Source: Segatella maculosa DSM 19339 = JCM 15638 (GTDB lineage: Bacteria; Bacteroidota; Bacteroidia; Bacteroidales; Bacteroidaceae). Taken from it: 64,000 nt of DNA. Numbering within the stretch: the stretch's first letter is position 1; every line of letters begins with the position of its first letter. Location of the stretch: contig NZ_KB908319.1 of the NCBI RefSeq assembly GCF_000382385.1, positions 1 through 64,000 of the forward strand, written 5' to 3'. The translations under genes were made by a program, and so were the position numbers. The notes beneath the pieces were generated by a model that worked only from the letters and a program-made list of their open reading frames with translations, did no database searches and was not told the DNA's origin. Positions 44,875-54,701 of this stretch are shown in pieces.

Positions 44875-46776
44875 ATGAAAATCAGAATGTTCTGTATGAC
44901 TGCATTAGCAGCCGCTATGATACAAACTGTTCGGGCACAGGATGTCTTCAACGAGATGTCTTACAGTCCCAAGCAAACCGTTTTCAAACTGAATGCCCCA
45001 ACATGCCCTGTCGTTCGGCTGTATAACGACGGCATGAAAGGTAAGGCTGTGAAGACACAGAAAATGAAACGCGTGGGAAAAGACCTTTGGACATTATATG
45101 TAAAAGGTGATTTGCGTGGCAAGTTCTATACTTTCGACCTCGGAAAGGGCGAGACGCCGGGCGTCTTTGCCAAGGCCGTTGGGGTGAATGGAAATAGAGG
45201 TGCTGTCATCAATCTACGCTCCACAGACCCCGAAGGCTGGCAGAACGACCGTCGGCCCGCTTTGCATTCGGCTGCCGATCAAGTGATTTACGAGATGCAC
45301 GTGCGTGATTTCACGCATTCAGCTCCCGGTATATCCCATCCCGATAAGTTCTTGGGCGTGGGCGAACCAGGGTCAACAGACTATTTGAAACGGCTTGGTG
45401 TGACCGCTGTCCACTTGCTCCCTTCGTTCGATTATGCCTCTGTTGACGAAACGATACAGCATAATCCACCTTACAATTGGGGCTATGACCCGAAAAACTA
45501 TAACGTGCCTGAAGGCAGCTATTCCACTGATCCTTATCGCCCGGACGTGCGCATTCGTGAGTTCAAACAAATGGTCCAAGCGCTTCATAAGGCAGGAATA
45601 CGCGTGGTTCTCGATGTGGTTTATAATCACACTTTTGATATCGAACACAGCAATTTCCAGTTGACTTATCCCGATTACTACTATCGCAAGAATGCCGATG
45701 GAACTTTTTCCAACGGTTCGGGCTGTGGCAATGAAACGGCTTCTGAAAAGCCATTGATGCGCAAGTTCATGCTCGAAAGTGTGAAATATTGGATAAACGA
45801 GTATCACATCGACGGCTTTCGCTTCGACTTAATGGGCATTCATGATATCGAAACCATGAATGAAATCCGTGCCGAAGTCAACAAAATAGATCCCACCATC
45901 TATATCTATGGTGAGGGATGGAGTGCAGGTAGCTGTGCTTATCCTTTGGAGAAATTGGCTGTCAAGGCGCATACGGCTCAATTACATGGTATTGCTGCTT
46001 TCAGTGATGACATGCGGGATGCCCTCCGCGGCCCTTTCAGCGATGATAGGAAAGGGGCTTTTCTTGCAGGTGTTCCCGGTGAAGAAGAGAGTTTGAAGTT
46101 TGGCATTGTAGGCGCAATTGCCCACCCTGATGTCGATATGTCAAAGGTAAACTATAGCAAGGAGCCGTGGGCCGTACAGCCTACCCAACAGATTAGCTAT
46201 GTCAGCTGTCATGATGATATGTGCTTGGTTGACCGTCTTCGCACCTCTATCCCCAGCATTCAAGACAATGAACTCATTCGTCTCGACTTGCTTGCAGAGA
46301 CTGCAGTGTTCACTTCGCAAGGTGTCCCGTTCATCTTGAGCGGTGAAGAAATGCTGCGTAATAAGCAAGGTGTGCACAACAGTTTTAACTCCCCGATAGA
46401 CATCAACGCCCTGAATTGGGCACAACTCAAGGAATATCCGCAGGTGTTTGCTTATTATCAGAAACTGATTCGGCTACGCAAGAACCACCCTGCATTCCGA
46501 CTTGGCGATGCCGCGCTCGCCAGAAAGCATCTTCATTTCCTGCCCGTGAAGCCCTGTCTCGTGGGTTTCGTGCTTAAAAATCATGCGGGTGGCGATACAT
46601 GGAACAATATTATCGTCATTTTGAATGCCAACCGTGAACCGCGTGAAGTAGCCATTCCGGCAGGCAACTATACCGTAGTGGTCTGTGACGAGAGGATTGA
46701 TGAGCAGGGATTGGGACAGATGCAGGGCGGCATGGTGACCGTTGATGCGCAGAGTGCACTTATCCTTCACGATTAA
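44875..46776 (+). CDS. pulA: type I pullulanase (GH13)
   Basis: 633 aa with a signal peptide (to about VRAQD). An N-terminal CBM48-like domain (about 25-110) precedes the GH13 barrel. The type I pullulanase signature YNWGYDP is present (about 200), with VVLDVVYNHT, GFRFDLMGIHD (nucleophile Asp), IYGEGWSAG (acid Glu) and YVSCHDD. It debranches alpha-1,6 linkages in starch and pullulan fragments, probably in the periplasm. It sits between GH97 and SusA genes with short gaps, so one transcript is likely. Confidence 0.94.
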   Translation: MKIRMFCMTALAAAMIQTVRAQDVFNEMSYSPKQTVFKLNAPTCPVVRLYNDGMKGKAVKTQKMKRVGKDLWTLYVKGDLRGKFYTFDLGKGETPGVFAKAVGVNGNRGAVINLRSTDPEGWQNDRRPALHSAADQVIYEMHVRDFTHSAPGISHPDKFLGVGEPGSTDYLKRLGVTAVHLLPSFDYASVDETIQHNPPYNWGYDPKNYNVPEGSYSTDPYRPDVRIREFKQMVQALHKAGIRVVLDVVYNHTFDIEHSNFQLTYPDYYYRKNADGTFSNGSGCGNETASEKPLMRKFMLESVKYWINEYHIDGFRFDLMGIHDIETMNEIRAEVNKIDPTIYIYGEGWSAGSCAYPLEKLAVKAHTAQLHGIAAFSDDMRDALRGPFSDDRKGAFLAGVPGEEESLKFGIVGAIAHPDVDMSKVNYSKEPWAVQPTQQISYVSCHDDMCLVDRLRTSIPSIQDNELIRLDLLAETAVFTSQGVPFILSGEEMLRNKQGVHNSFNSPIDINALNWAQLKEYPQVFAYYQKLIRLRKNHPAFRLGDAALARKHLHFLPVKPCLVGFVLKNHAGGDTWNNIIVILNANREPREVAIPAGNYTVVVCDERIDEQGLGQMQGGMVTVDAQSALILHD

Positions 46777-46789
46777 AATGTCATGTAAC

Positions 46790-48643
46790 ATGAAGAAAAC
46801 AGCTTTTGTCTTAGGTTTACTTTTGGTGGCGATGATGATACAGGCTGCAACAAAAATTGACCGCATAGAGCCTGCCAACTGGTTTGTGGGCATGAAAAAC
46901 AGCTCGCTTCAGCTGATGGTTTATGGCAAGAATATCCGCAATTCGCGTGTCAGTGTAGACTATCCCGGAGTGAAAATCGACTCTCTTGTGCGCCTCGATT
47001 CGCCCGACTATCTGCTCGTTTATCTGAATATTGGCGGAGCAAAGCCCGGAGAAATGATGCTTAACTTTGATGGAAAGAAGATAAAATATCCCTTGAAAGC
47101 ACGCGAAATGAGCGGCGATAAGCGTATGGGGTTCACCAATGCTGATGTGCTCTACATGCTCATGCCCGACCGTTTTGCCTCGGGGCGTGGCATCACGAAA
47201 CCTTTGAAGGGCATGAACCCCTATGTCGTAGACCGTTCAAAGCCGAGCCTTCGTCATGGTGGAGACCTTGAAGGCATTCGTCAACACCTTGATTATTTTA
47301 CGCAACTCGGCGTCACAGCCCTGTGGTTTACGCCCATTTTGGAGAACGATGCGCCCGATATTAATGATTACAACAACTATCATGGCTATGATACCACAGA
47401 CTATTATCGCGTTGATCCGCGCTTCGGAACGAACGAAGAGTATCGTCGTCTCATCGAAGAAGCGCACGCCAAGGGACTGAAAGTGGTCATGGATATGATT
47501 TTTAATCATTGTGGTTTCGACCATCCTTGGGTGAAAAACATGCCATCGAAGGATTGGTTTAATGCGCCGGAGTGGCTGAAAACGGGCGGAACCTATCTGC
47601 AAACGAGTTACAAACTCACGCCTGTGCTCGACCCCTATGCCTCGGAAGTGGATAAAAGAGAGACCGTTGACGGTTGGTTTGTAAAGACCAAACCCGATTT
47701 GAACCAGCGAAATCCTCACGTGATGACCTATCTTGTCCAGAACAGTATATGGTGGATAGAGACCGTTGGCATTGACGGCATCCGCATGGACACATATCCT
47801 TATGCCGACAGAAAGGCCATGTCGCAGTGGATGAAAGCCCTTGATGAGGAATATCCCAACTTCAATACCGTCGGAGAAATATGGGTTACGGAGCCTGCCT
47901 ACACCGCAGCATGGCAGAAAGACTCGCGACTTTCAACTGTCAACAGCTATCTTAAGACTGTCATGGACTTTAGCTTTTACGACAAGATCAACCTTGCCAA
48001 GAACGAGGAAACCGATGATTGGTGGAAGGGATTGAACCGCATTTACAACAGTCTTTGCTATGATTACCTCTACGAAGACCCGTCAAGCGTGATGGCTTTC
48101 ATTGAAAATCACGACACCGACCGCTTCTTGGGCGAGGGTAAAGACACCCTTGCATTGAAACAAGCCTTGGCACTTTTGCTCACTATCAACCGCATTCCGC
48201 AACTCTATTACGGTACGGAAGTGCTGATGAATGGTACGAAAACAAAGACCGATGGAGACGTTCGACGTGACTTTCCCGGCGGTTTTGCCGGCGATACCCA
48301 CGATGCTTTCACAGCCGAAGGCCGTACGAAAGCCGAGCAATCCATGTTCGATTGGCTGAGCAAACTACTGCATTGGCGTCGCAATAATACCGTTATCAGC
48401 CGTGGGCGTCAGGTGCAGTTCATACCTTATAAAGGTGTTTACGTCATCGCTCGTCAATTGGATAACAAGACCGTCCTCACCATCTTGAACGGCAAGCGCA
48501 CACCCGTAGAACTTCCTCTCGACCGTTATACCGAGGTAATTGGAAGCCACCAAGAGGCCAAAGACGTTATCACGGATTGCAAAGTAAGGCTCGATAAGAC
48601 ATTAAAACTCAAGGCTCGAGAGACAAAAGTCCTTGAATTCTAA
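46790..48643 (+). CDS. susA: SusA-like neopullulanase / cyclomaltodextrinase (GH13)
   Basis: 617 aa from MKKTAFVLG with a signal peptide (to about IQAAT); ATG 46778 is an alternative four codons upstream. An N-terminal cyclomaltodextrinase-type domain (WFVGMKNSSLQLMVYGKNI) is followed by the GH13 barrel with KVVMDMIFNHCG, GIRMDTYPYADRK (nucleophile Asp), VGEIWVTEP (acid Glu) and FIENHDTDR, then a C-terminal beta domain. It would cut maltodextrins and pullulan in the periplasm. Last gene of the starch operon. A 22-bp array begins 2 bp after its stop codon. Confidence 0.92.
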   Translation: MKKTAFVLGLLLVAMMIQAATKIDRIEPANWFVGMKNSSLQLMVYGKNIRNSRVSVDYPGVKIDSLVRLDSPDYLLVYLNIGGAKPGEMMLNFDGKKIKYPLKAREMSGDKRMGFTNADVLYMLMPDRFASGRGITKPLKGMNPYVVDRSKPSLRHGGDLEGIRQHLDYFTQLGVTALWFTPILENDAPDINDYNNYHGYDTTDYYRVDPRFGTNEEYRRLIEEAHAKGLKVVMDMIFNHCGFDHPWVKNMPSKDWFNAPEWLKTGGTYLQTSYKLTPVLDPYASEVDKRETVDGWFVKTKPDLNQRNPHVMTYLVQNSIWWIETVGIDGIRMDTYPYADRKAMSQWMKALDEEYPNFNTVGEIWVTEPAYTAAWQKDSRLSTVNSYLKTVMDFSFYDKINLAKNEETDDWWKGLNRIYNSLCYDYLYEDPSSVMAFIENHDTDRFLGEGKDTLALKQALALLLTINRIPQLYYGTEVLMNGTKTKTDGDVRRDFPGGFAGDTHDAFTAEGRTKAEQSMFDWLSKLLHWRRNNTVISRGRQVQFIPYKGVYVIARQLDNKTVLTILNGKRTPVELPLDRYTEVIGSHQEAKDVITDCKVRLDKTLKLKARETKVLEF

Positions 48644-48644
48644 T

Positions 48645-48930
48645 TACTCCCAAGCGTTTCTAATTAGCGTTTCAAGCGTTGGAACTGTGCGTTCCAAGCT
48701 TTGGAACTGTGAATTCCATGCTTTGGAACTGTGCGTTCCAAGCGTTGGAACTGTGTGTTCCAAACGATGAAACTGTGAATTCCAGGCTTTGGAACTGTGC
48801 GTTCCAAACGTTGAAACTGTGAATTCCAAGCGGTGGAACTGTGCGTTCCAAGCGTTGGAACTCTGATTACTGTGTATAGAATGAGTGTTTCTCACGTATA
48901 GAAAAACTGTTTATCTGTACAGAATAAAGA
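48645..48930. repeat. 22-bp-period array B (13 units)
   Basis: Units start every 22 bp from 48645 to 48909. Nine central units (48667-48864) are close to one another, with the core TTCCAAGCGTTGGAA (arms TTCCAA/TTGGAA, a 3-nt centre that varies) and a short spacer CTGTG plus CG or AA. The last three units have different cores (for example TTCTCACGTATAGAA) but keep the period and the TT...GAA frame. It lies between convergent susA and terC, and would be transcribed as the susA 3' UTR. The remainder of the gap to 49003 shows no gene. Confidence 0.9.
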
Positions 48931-49003
48931 CATTATCGTGTGCGGCGGAGTTCGCTGCACACTTGTTCTGTAACGAAAAAAGGTGTATTGGAATGGGGAT
49001 TTG

Positions 49004-50083
49004 CTAAGCTTTCTTCTCCTTGATGAGCAGTGAGGCGGCAATGCTGACAGCGAGTACGGCCACGATGACGCCGAGCGACCACACGGCATCAATCTCTATG
49101 TAGTCGTGAATGAGCAATTTCACGCCGATGAAGAGCAGTAACACGCTGACGCCGGGCTTCAGATAGCGGAACTTGTCGGCTATGGCAGCCAGCAGAAAGA
49201 ACATGGCCCGCAAGCCGAGAATGGCGAAAATGTTGGAGAAGAAGACTACGTAGGGGTCGAGCGTCACTGAGAATACGGCGGGGATACTGTCAAATGCGAA
49301 TATCAAATCGCTGAATTCTATTACGAGCACCGTGACAAACAGCGGCGTCATGCAAAGCAATCCCTTTGTTCCTTTGCCCACCAAGGTATAGTCGTTGCCT
49401 CTCTTGATGGCGCGAACAAAGAAGTTGTCGCCCGCAAAATGGGGGTAAACGCGGAAATGTTTCGAGAGGAAGCGCACCATCGGGTGCTGCTGCACGTCGA
49501 TTTCCTCTTGCTTATTGCGGTCGCGGAACATCTTATACGCACTGTAAATCAACACGACTCCGAAGACAATCAGCACCCAATCGAAGCGGTTGATGATGGC
49601 AGCTCCGGCAAAGATAAAGACAAATCGCAGCACGATGGCGCCCAAAATGCCCCAGTTCAACACGTGCTGATACTCTGTATTCTTGACGCCGAAGGAAGTG
49701 AATATCATCATCATCACGAAGAGATTGTCTACGGAAAGCGTCTTTTCTATCAGGTAACCGGAGATATAGGCAATGGTCATATAGTGGCGATAACGCTCTA
49801 AACTGCCCTCGAAATCATTGGGGTCGAGCTTGAGATGGGCGGCATATCGCGAGGCGACTTCCTGCAAATCGGCGAAATTGTGAATGCCGTGTACCATATC
49901 GCCATAGTACCAAAGGAAAGCAGAAAAGGCCAAAGCGAGGGTTATCCAGACTGCCGTCCACGTACCGGCTTCCTTGATAGACACGGCATGGGCCTTGCGG
50001 TCGATGACCAACATGTCGAGAATGAGAATGGCGGCAATGAAGATGATGAAGCCGACCAAAAAGAATATTTCCGTAGAATGCAT
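49004..50083 (-). CDS. TerC family membrane protein
   Basis: 359 aa with about nine transmembrane helices. The two TerC/Alx hallmarks are visible: EKTLSVDNLFVMMMIF near 115 and EFSDLIFAFDSIPAVF near 240, each with an acidic pair inside the membrane. A cytoplasmic loop (RNKQEEIDVQQHP) separates the halves. Family members export metals such as manganese and help metalation of exported enzymes. It follows wzz by 36 bp on the same strand, so it may be cotranscribed with the export genes, though a functional link is unclear. The terE-type partners are absent here. Confidence 0.9.
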   Translation of the reverse strand: MHSTEIFFLVGFIIFIAAILILDMLVIDRKAHAVSIKEAGTWTAVWITLALAFSAFLWYYGDMVHGIHNFADLQEVASRYAAHLKLDPNDFEGSLERYRHYMTIAYISGYLIEKTLSVDNLFVMMMIFTSFGVKNTEYQHVLNWGILGAIVLRFVFIFAGAAIINRFDWVLIVFGVVLIYSAYKMFRDRNKQEEIDVQQHPMVRFLSKHFRVYPHFAGDNFFVRAIKRGNDYTLVGKGTKGLLCMTPLFVTVLVIEFSDLIFAFDSIPAVFSVTLDPYVVFFSNIFAILGLRAMFFLLAAIADKFRYLKPGVSVLLLFIGVKLLIHDYIEIDAVWSLGVIVAVLAVSIAASLLIKEKKA

Positions 50084-50119
50084 TTCCTATTGAGTGATTA
50101 ATGTCTTGTTGCGATGATA

Positions 50120-51190
50120 TTATAAACCAAACAGTGCTTTCAGCTGCTTTTCTTTCCACAACGCATGTATGGTTACGCCGAGGAAAGCAACAAAGAGAAA
50201 TGCCAGAACGATGCGACTGCCATGCGGACCAGACTTCTTCAGAGGCACGGTCGCGCTCTGAAGCGTCGTGAAGGCAGGCGTTACCTCCTGCACTTTCGCG
50301 TAGGCCGACTGCAAATTGGCAGCCAAAGAGTTGTAAGCATTGAACTGTAATTGCATGTCGTTCTCCAAATCTTGCTGCTTGCTGCGCACGCTTTCAAGTA
50401 TCAAATCCTGATTACTGTCGCTGAAAGCCCCGTAAAGTTGGCGCGCTTTCTCATAGCGTTGCTTGGCCTCCATACAGAGTCTTTTGGTGCTTTCCAAGTC
50501 ATGTCGTGCCTTGTTCGTGCGGTATTTCGTGATGAATTCCTGCAAGCGTGACTGCACGGAATCAGCCATAGTGGCTGCTATCAACGGGTCTTGGTCGGTC
50601 ACACTGATGCTGATTACTCCCGTCTTACTGTCCACATCGCAAGTCACATTCTGCTGGATAGCCCTCATGACGGCCGCCTGTTGCTTGGTCAACATGAACG
50701 TATTAAGCTTCTCTGCCCTGATAGTATCCGTGCCTGCAAACAGTCTATTCCACCACGGTGTCTGCTGATAATAGCGCAGATAGTCGTAATAAGTCATCAC
50801 TTTATTGCTGTTTTTGCGGTGCACTTTGATGTCGAACAGACTGCCTTTGAAGTCGACTGAGTTCATCAAATCGGGATATAAGTTGGGCGTAATTGCGTCC
50901 ATGTCCTTCCCCGAGCTGCTGCCAATCTTCACTCCGAACGAGGAAGCAAGCGAGTTTAACGAGCCACTTGAACTCCCGGCCGAGGACAGTTCGGGGGCCA
51001 ATGTCACCTGACATTCGTAGTATGCAGGCAACGACTTCGCATAGACCACGCCGATAATGAGAGCCACAGGTAGCCCTATCGCATAACTTTTCCAATGCTT
51101 TTTCAGGGCTCCAAACATAGCTTTGAAGTCGATGGAAGCCTCTTCCGCGTCGGTCAGTGGATTATCTTGTAGACGATTTTCTTCGTTCAT
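50120..51190 (-). CDS. Wzz-type polysaccharide chain-length determinant
   Basis: 356-aa inner-membrane protein with one helix near each end (about 36-54 and 332-350) and a long periplasmic coiled coil between them (KRLCMEAKQRYEKARQLYGAF). This is the Wzz/polysaccharide co-polymerase layout without a kinase domain. It controls the length or export of surface polysaccharide together with the Wza-type protein encoded 37 bp upstream. No glycosyltransferases or flippase are in the window. Confidence 0.88.
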   Translation of the reverse strand: MNEENRLQDNPLTDAEEASIDFKAMFGALKKHWKSYAIGLPVALIIGVVYAKSLPAYYECQVTLAPELSSAGSSSGSLNSLASSFGVKIGSSSGKDMDAITPNLYPDLMNSVDFKGSLFDIKVHRKNSNKVMTYYDYLRYYQQTPWWNRLFAGTDTIRAEKLNTFMLTKQQAAVMRAIQQNVTCDVDSKTGVISISVTDQDPLIAATMADSVQSRLQEFITKYRTNKARHDLESTKRLCMEAKQRYEKARQLYGAFSDSNQDLILESVRSKQQDLENDMQLQFNAYNSLAANLQSAYAKVQEVTPAFTTLQSATVPLKKSGPHGSRIVLAFLFVAFLGVTIHALWKEKQLKALFGL

Positions 51191-51227
51191 GCTTTGTGTT
51201 TTTATAATATAAAAGTGTAATCGCAGC

Positions 51228-53663
51228 TTATTTTATAAGATTTCCTATCGTAGCAATCATCGTTGCCAATGAAGCAAGGCTCGTCCCGATGCCGAGAACG
51301 CCGGCAAGACCATTACCCGTAGACTTCGGTTTACTTGGGACGATAATCTCACAGCCGGGCTCTATCTTACGCTTCCCGGCCATACTGACGGTTCCGTTCT
51401 GGTAAACAACGAAAGCTTTTGACTTCTTTGCGCGTGTTCCGAAGCCTCCCGCTTGATTGATATAATACTTATATGACCTGCCATCTTCGTAAGCTACCGT
51501 GTTAGGATACATGACATCGCCACTGATTTTCACGGTTCCATTATATTCAGGAACTATTAGTTTGTCACCTTCACGCAGCACAATATCATAATTGGAACCG
51601 GGATTTTGTAACGCTTTATCCAGTTCTATGCCCACGTAATAGGTCTCTGCCGAGTCGAGAAGCGCCGTATTTATAGAATCTTTTTCACCTTGATTGTTGA
51701 CCACGCGCATGACGGATTTCATGCGAATACGCTCCTCGTCGTTGATCCGGCGTTCTATTCTTGCCCCGCGAACATAGGCTTCAGGTGATAGGCCTCCGGC
51801 CATCTTGACAAGTGCACTCAGCCGCATGTTCTTATTATTTAAGGTATAAGAGCCTCCGAAAACGACCTCTCCGACAACCGAAACATTGCGTTGTGGCTTA
51901 TAGCCAGGGCTTCTTCTGACATAAACTTCATCATAAGGCTGGAGCTTAAACCCTGCACTTCCGTCAATAACGAAGCCTTCTTTCAACGTGAAACTGAACG
52001 TTTTTGCAATCTCTTTCGGCGAAGTTGTGGCCGCAGGATCAATGATACGACGAGCCACATCCACCTTTACCGTAGACGCGGCATCGGTCAATCCGCCCGC
52101 TTGCATAATGAAATCCTCAATCGTTTCGTTGTCTGCAAACTGATAAATCCCAGGATATTGCACCTCTCCATGAATGGTAATGGTACGCGAAATGGTGCGA
52201 TCGCTCTGCGTAGGAACAAAGAGTACATCCTCATTTTGCAATGGAATATCGGCCACGGTGCCGTTCATGATGCCCGCAATGTCAACGGCAATGACCTCCA
52301 ATGTGCGGTCTTTTTTCAAGCGATGCAGCACAGCATGAGCAGTAAAAGCATCTTCCGTGACCCCCTCGGCGTGCTGAATCAGCGACCGAACACTGTTGAT
52401 CTCTCTACCCAATTGATATAATCCCGGACGGAAAACGGCCCCTTTCACCTCCACCATATTGGCGTAACGGTCGAGTATAGAGTCCACAGAAAGCACATCA
52501 CCATCGGCCACATGGAAGTTGTTCATGTCGAATTCTCCGATGTTATATACCGACTTTTCGCGACCCGTTGAGCGCAACAAGCGTACCGATTTCTTGTAAG
52601 CATTACCCGCAAATCCACCAGCATAGCGGATAACAGAAGCCACACTCTCGTTCTTTCTCATCTCATATGTCATCGGACGCTTCACAGAACCGCTCACATC
52701 TACAAGGCAATCGTAAGGCCCAACCACGATAACATCGTTGTCTTGCAGGCGGATATTACCCGTCAATCTGCCGTTGAGAATGTAGTCATACACATCAACC
52801 ACCGTCGCCAAACGGCCACTACGGAACACCTTGATGTTGCGCAACGTGCCCAAACCATTGATGCCTCCAGCCATATAAAGGGCGTGGAAGACACTCGCAA
52901 ACGCACTAACCGTGTAGGTACCCGGCACTTTCACCTCCCCCATCACATTGACAATGATGGTCCGTGTCTGTCCTACCGAGGCCTTGATGCGGCTACTATT
53001 GTAGCGAGAACCAAGCGTTCGCCGTATCTTTTCATTGGCCGCTGCCACCGACATGCCGCTGATAGCAATCGGACCATAGCCCGGAACGGTCACCGTTCCT
53101 TCTGGCGAAACGGTCAATGTCTCGGTCTTTTGCGAGGCACCATAAATCTCGATGACCACCTGATCGCCTGCCCCTATGGTGTAATTCGTGGGAGTTGCGA
53201 TGTTCATATTGGGCTCAAAGCTCAGCAGTTTGTTGTTGAATATATCGCGACCGAACACTTTCTTGCCTCCGGGAGAGAGCACCTCCTCAGCACGTCCATC
53301 AATGTTGGGCTGCACTTCCACGTATTGTTGCTGTGTCGTTTCCTGCGAAGTCTTGTCCAATGCCATGTTCCCCGACGTCAAATCCTGCTTGTTTGTGCTG
53401 TTATTATTGCGCAAAACACCGGTCGAAGAAGTCTGAGTTGTATTACCAGCTATTGTTTGATTTTGGCTTTGGTATTGGTTTCTGATGCGCCGTATCTGGT
53501 CTATCTGCACGCCACGCTGCATGAGTTTGGTCACAATCTGACCGTTGGAGGTCCCTGCTTTGTGTTCTCTCTGATAGAATTGCATCACTTGGCTGTCTGT
53601 CATTTGGGCAAAACTGCCGAGCGAAATCATGGAGAAAAGCAAACAAAAGAGCGTTCTTTTCAT
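51228..53663 (-). CDS. Wza-like polysaccharide export protein with SLBB repeats
   Basis: 811 aa from MKRTLFCL, with a signal peptide ending near SFAQM. The polysaccharide export (Poly_export) domain starts near 165 (YTIGAGDQVVIEIYGA) and is followed by five or so SLBB domains (VNVMGEVKVPGTYTV, VDVSGSVKRPMTYEM, VEVKGAVFRPGLYQL, ITIHGEVQYPGIYQF, VSVVGEVVFGGSYTL, VKISGDVMYPNTVAY). A hydrophobic C-terminal helix ends the chain. It forms the outer-membrane channel for capsule or exopolysaccharide. The ATG upstream of 53663 lacks a signal peptide start and was rejected. Confidence 0.92.
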   Translation of the reverse strand: MKRTLFCLLFSMISLGSFAQMTDSQVMQFYQREHKAGTSNGQIVTKLMQRGVQIDQIRRIRNQYQSQNQTIAGNTTQTSSTGVLRNNNSTNKQDLTSGNMALDKTSQETTQQQYVEVQPNIDGRAEEVLSPGGKKVFGRDIFNNKLLSFEPNMNIATPTNYTIGAGDQVVIEIYGASQKTETLTVSPEGTVTVPGYGPIAISGMSVAAANEKIRRTLGSRYNSSRIKASVGQTRTIIVNVMGEVKVPGTYTVSAFASVFHALYMAGGINGLGTLRNIKVFRSGRLATVVDVYDYILNGRLTGNIRLQDNDVIVVGPYDCLVDVSGSVKRPMTYEMRKNESVASVIRYAGGFAGNAYKKSVRLLRSTGREKSVYNIGEFDMNNFHVADGDVLSVDSILDRYANMVEVKGAVFRPGLYQLGREINSVRSLIQHAEGVTEDAFTAHAVLHRLKKDRTLEVIAVDIAGIMNGTVADIPLQNEDVLFVPTQSDRTISRTITIHGEVQYPGIYQFADNETIEDFIMQAGGLTDAASTVKVDVARRIIDPAATTSPKEIAKTFSFTLKEGFVIDGSAGFKLQPYDEVYVRRSPGYKPQRNVSVVGEVVFGGSYTLNNKNMRLSALVKMAGGLSPEAYVRGARIERRINDEERIRMKSVMRVVNNQGEKDSINTALLDSAETYYVGIELDKALQNPGSNYDIVLREGDKLIVPEYNGTVKISGDVMYPNTVAYEDGRSYKYYINQAGGFGTRAKKSKAFVVYQNGTVSMAGKRKIEPGCEIIVPSKPKSTGNGLAGVLGIGTSLASLATMIATIGNLIK

Positions 53664-53829
53664 AAATTTATCTTGTCTCAATAGGTTCAACCTTGCGAAA
53701 GTTTGAAGGAGGTTCGGGCAAGACCGACTGCCAAACCGGCATCTCTTTCCGCCGTATCTGCCGATGATTATTCCTTGATAACGTGCTCACCGACAGCCTT
53801 CTGGCCATAACTCTCCAATATATATGGTG

Positions 53830-53837
53830 CAAATTTA
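53830..53837 (-). promoter_or_regulatory. -7 box of the wza-wzz operon
   Basis: Minus-strand TAAATTTG matches TAnnTTTG. The -33 region is weak (TTCG). The leader would be about 160 nt. Apart from this and the hairpin at 53969-54001, the 363-bp gap 53664-54026 shows nothing. Confidence 0.45.
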
Positions 53838-53968
53838 TAAAAAATACCGCTTGATGACGAATTTATTGCTTATAAAATGCAATCTGAAGGCATTGTTTTC
53901 CGTTTTTGCTCCTATTCGCTTCGCTTTCAAATCAAACTATTGTGCTTTTCAATCTCAGCCAAACAAAA

Positions 53969-54001
53969 CGCCTTGCGGGAAGACTAAAAACCCGCAAGGC
54001 G
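53969..54001 (-). terminator. terminator of the ECF sigma operon
   Basis: CGCCTTGCGGG pairs with CCCGCAAGGCG over 11 bp. On the minus strand it is followed by TTTTGTTT. It lies 25 bp after the stop of the plug-repeat gene. Confidence 0.8.
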
Positions 54002-54026
54002 CACGTCATGGTCACTACCATGCACT

Positions 54027-54683
54027 TTATTTTAATTCTATGGAAATATAATCATGCTGATTTCCTTGCTTTTCACCGCCCAGTTTTACGGCTTCTTTTG
54101 AGCCTTTCTTAGCGACTACGATATTTTTAATGCGGTCGGATGAAAGTTTTTTTGCCTCTTCTTCCGACATCATCTTGCCGGCCACAACATAAACGGGGAC
54201 TGCTTTCTCTCCCGTAGTGACAACAACCACAGTGTTCTTTCCATCGTTTCCGTAGTCCAATGCCACCTTTGAACCGGGCTTATGCACCGTTACCGATACG
54301 ATATGATCAGGGCTGATGCCCACCAATCCGTCTTTTTTCACGACACCATCTACCACGTATATCGGCGTACCGACATAGGGATTCTTGATTTGAAACTTAC
54401 CATTGAATTGCTTGCCCGGCTTCTTTTGAACGTAAAAATTCCAATGTCGGGCCTTGTCAATGTCGTTTTTCAACCCGTCACTCGTTTTGATTTGATGCAC
54501 AACACCAGTGAGTGTGGAATCCAAATTGTAGTTTAAGATTATCTTACCTTTGAGTTGCGAACCGTCGAAATGGGTCACTTCCTTACCGTCAACAATATAT
54601 TTATCGGCGGTTTTTGTCGTCTGTGCACTGCCCACCGAAACCAATAAGACAGCAAAAATGGCTGTTAAAATCAATCGTTTCAT
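54027..54683 (-). CDS. secreted protein with repeated TonB-plug-like domains
   Basis: 218 aa with a cleavable signal peptide (SVGSAQT). Three short segments look alike: KYIVDGKEVTHFDGSQLKG, PIYVVDGVVKKDGLVGISP and PVYVVAGKMMSEEEAKKLSS, each followed by strands such as IVSVTVHKPGSKVALDYG or IKNIVVAKKGSKEAVKLG. This is the pattern of the SusC/TonB-receptor plug, here without any barrel. It is the last gene of an operon with an ECF sigma factor and a putative anti-sigma factor, so a role in envelope signalling is plausible. Exact family and role unknown. Confidence 0.72.
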   Translation of the reverse strand: MKRLILTAIFAVLLVSVGSAQTTKTADKYIVDGKEVTHFDGSQLKGKIILNYNLDSTLTGVVHQIKTSDGLKNDIDKARHWNFYVQKKPGKQFNGKFQIKNPYVGTPIYVVDGVVKKDGLVGISPDHIVSVTVHKPGSKVALDYGNDGKNTVVVVTTGEKAVPVYVVAGKMMSEEEAKKLSSDRIKNIVVAKKGSKEAVKLGGEKQGNQHDYISIELK

Positions 54684-54701
54684 ATTTTTTGTGTTTAAGG
54701 G

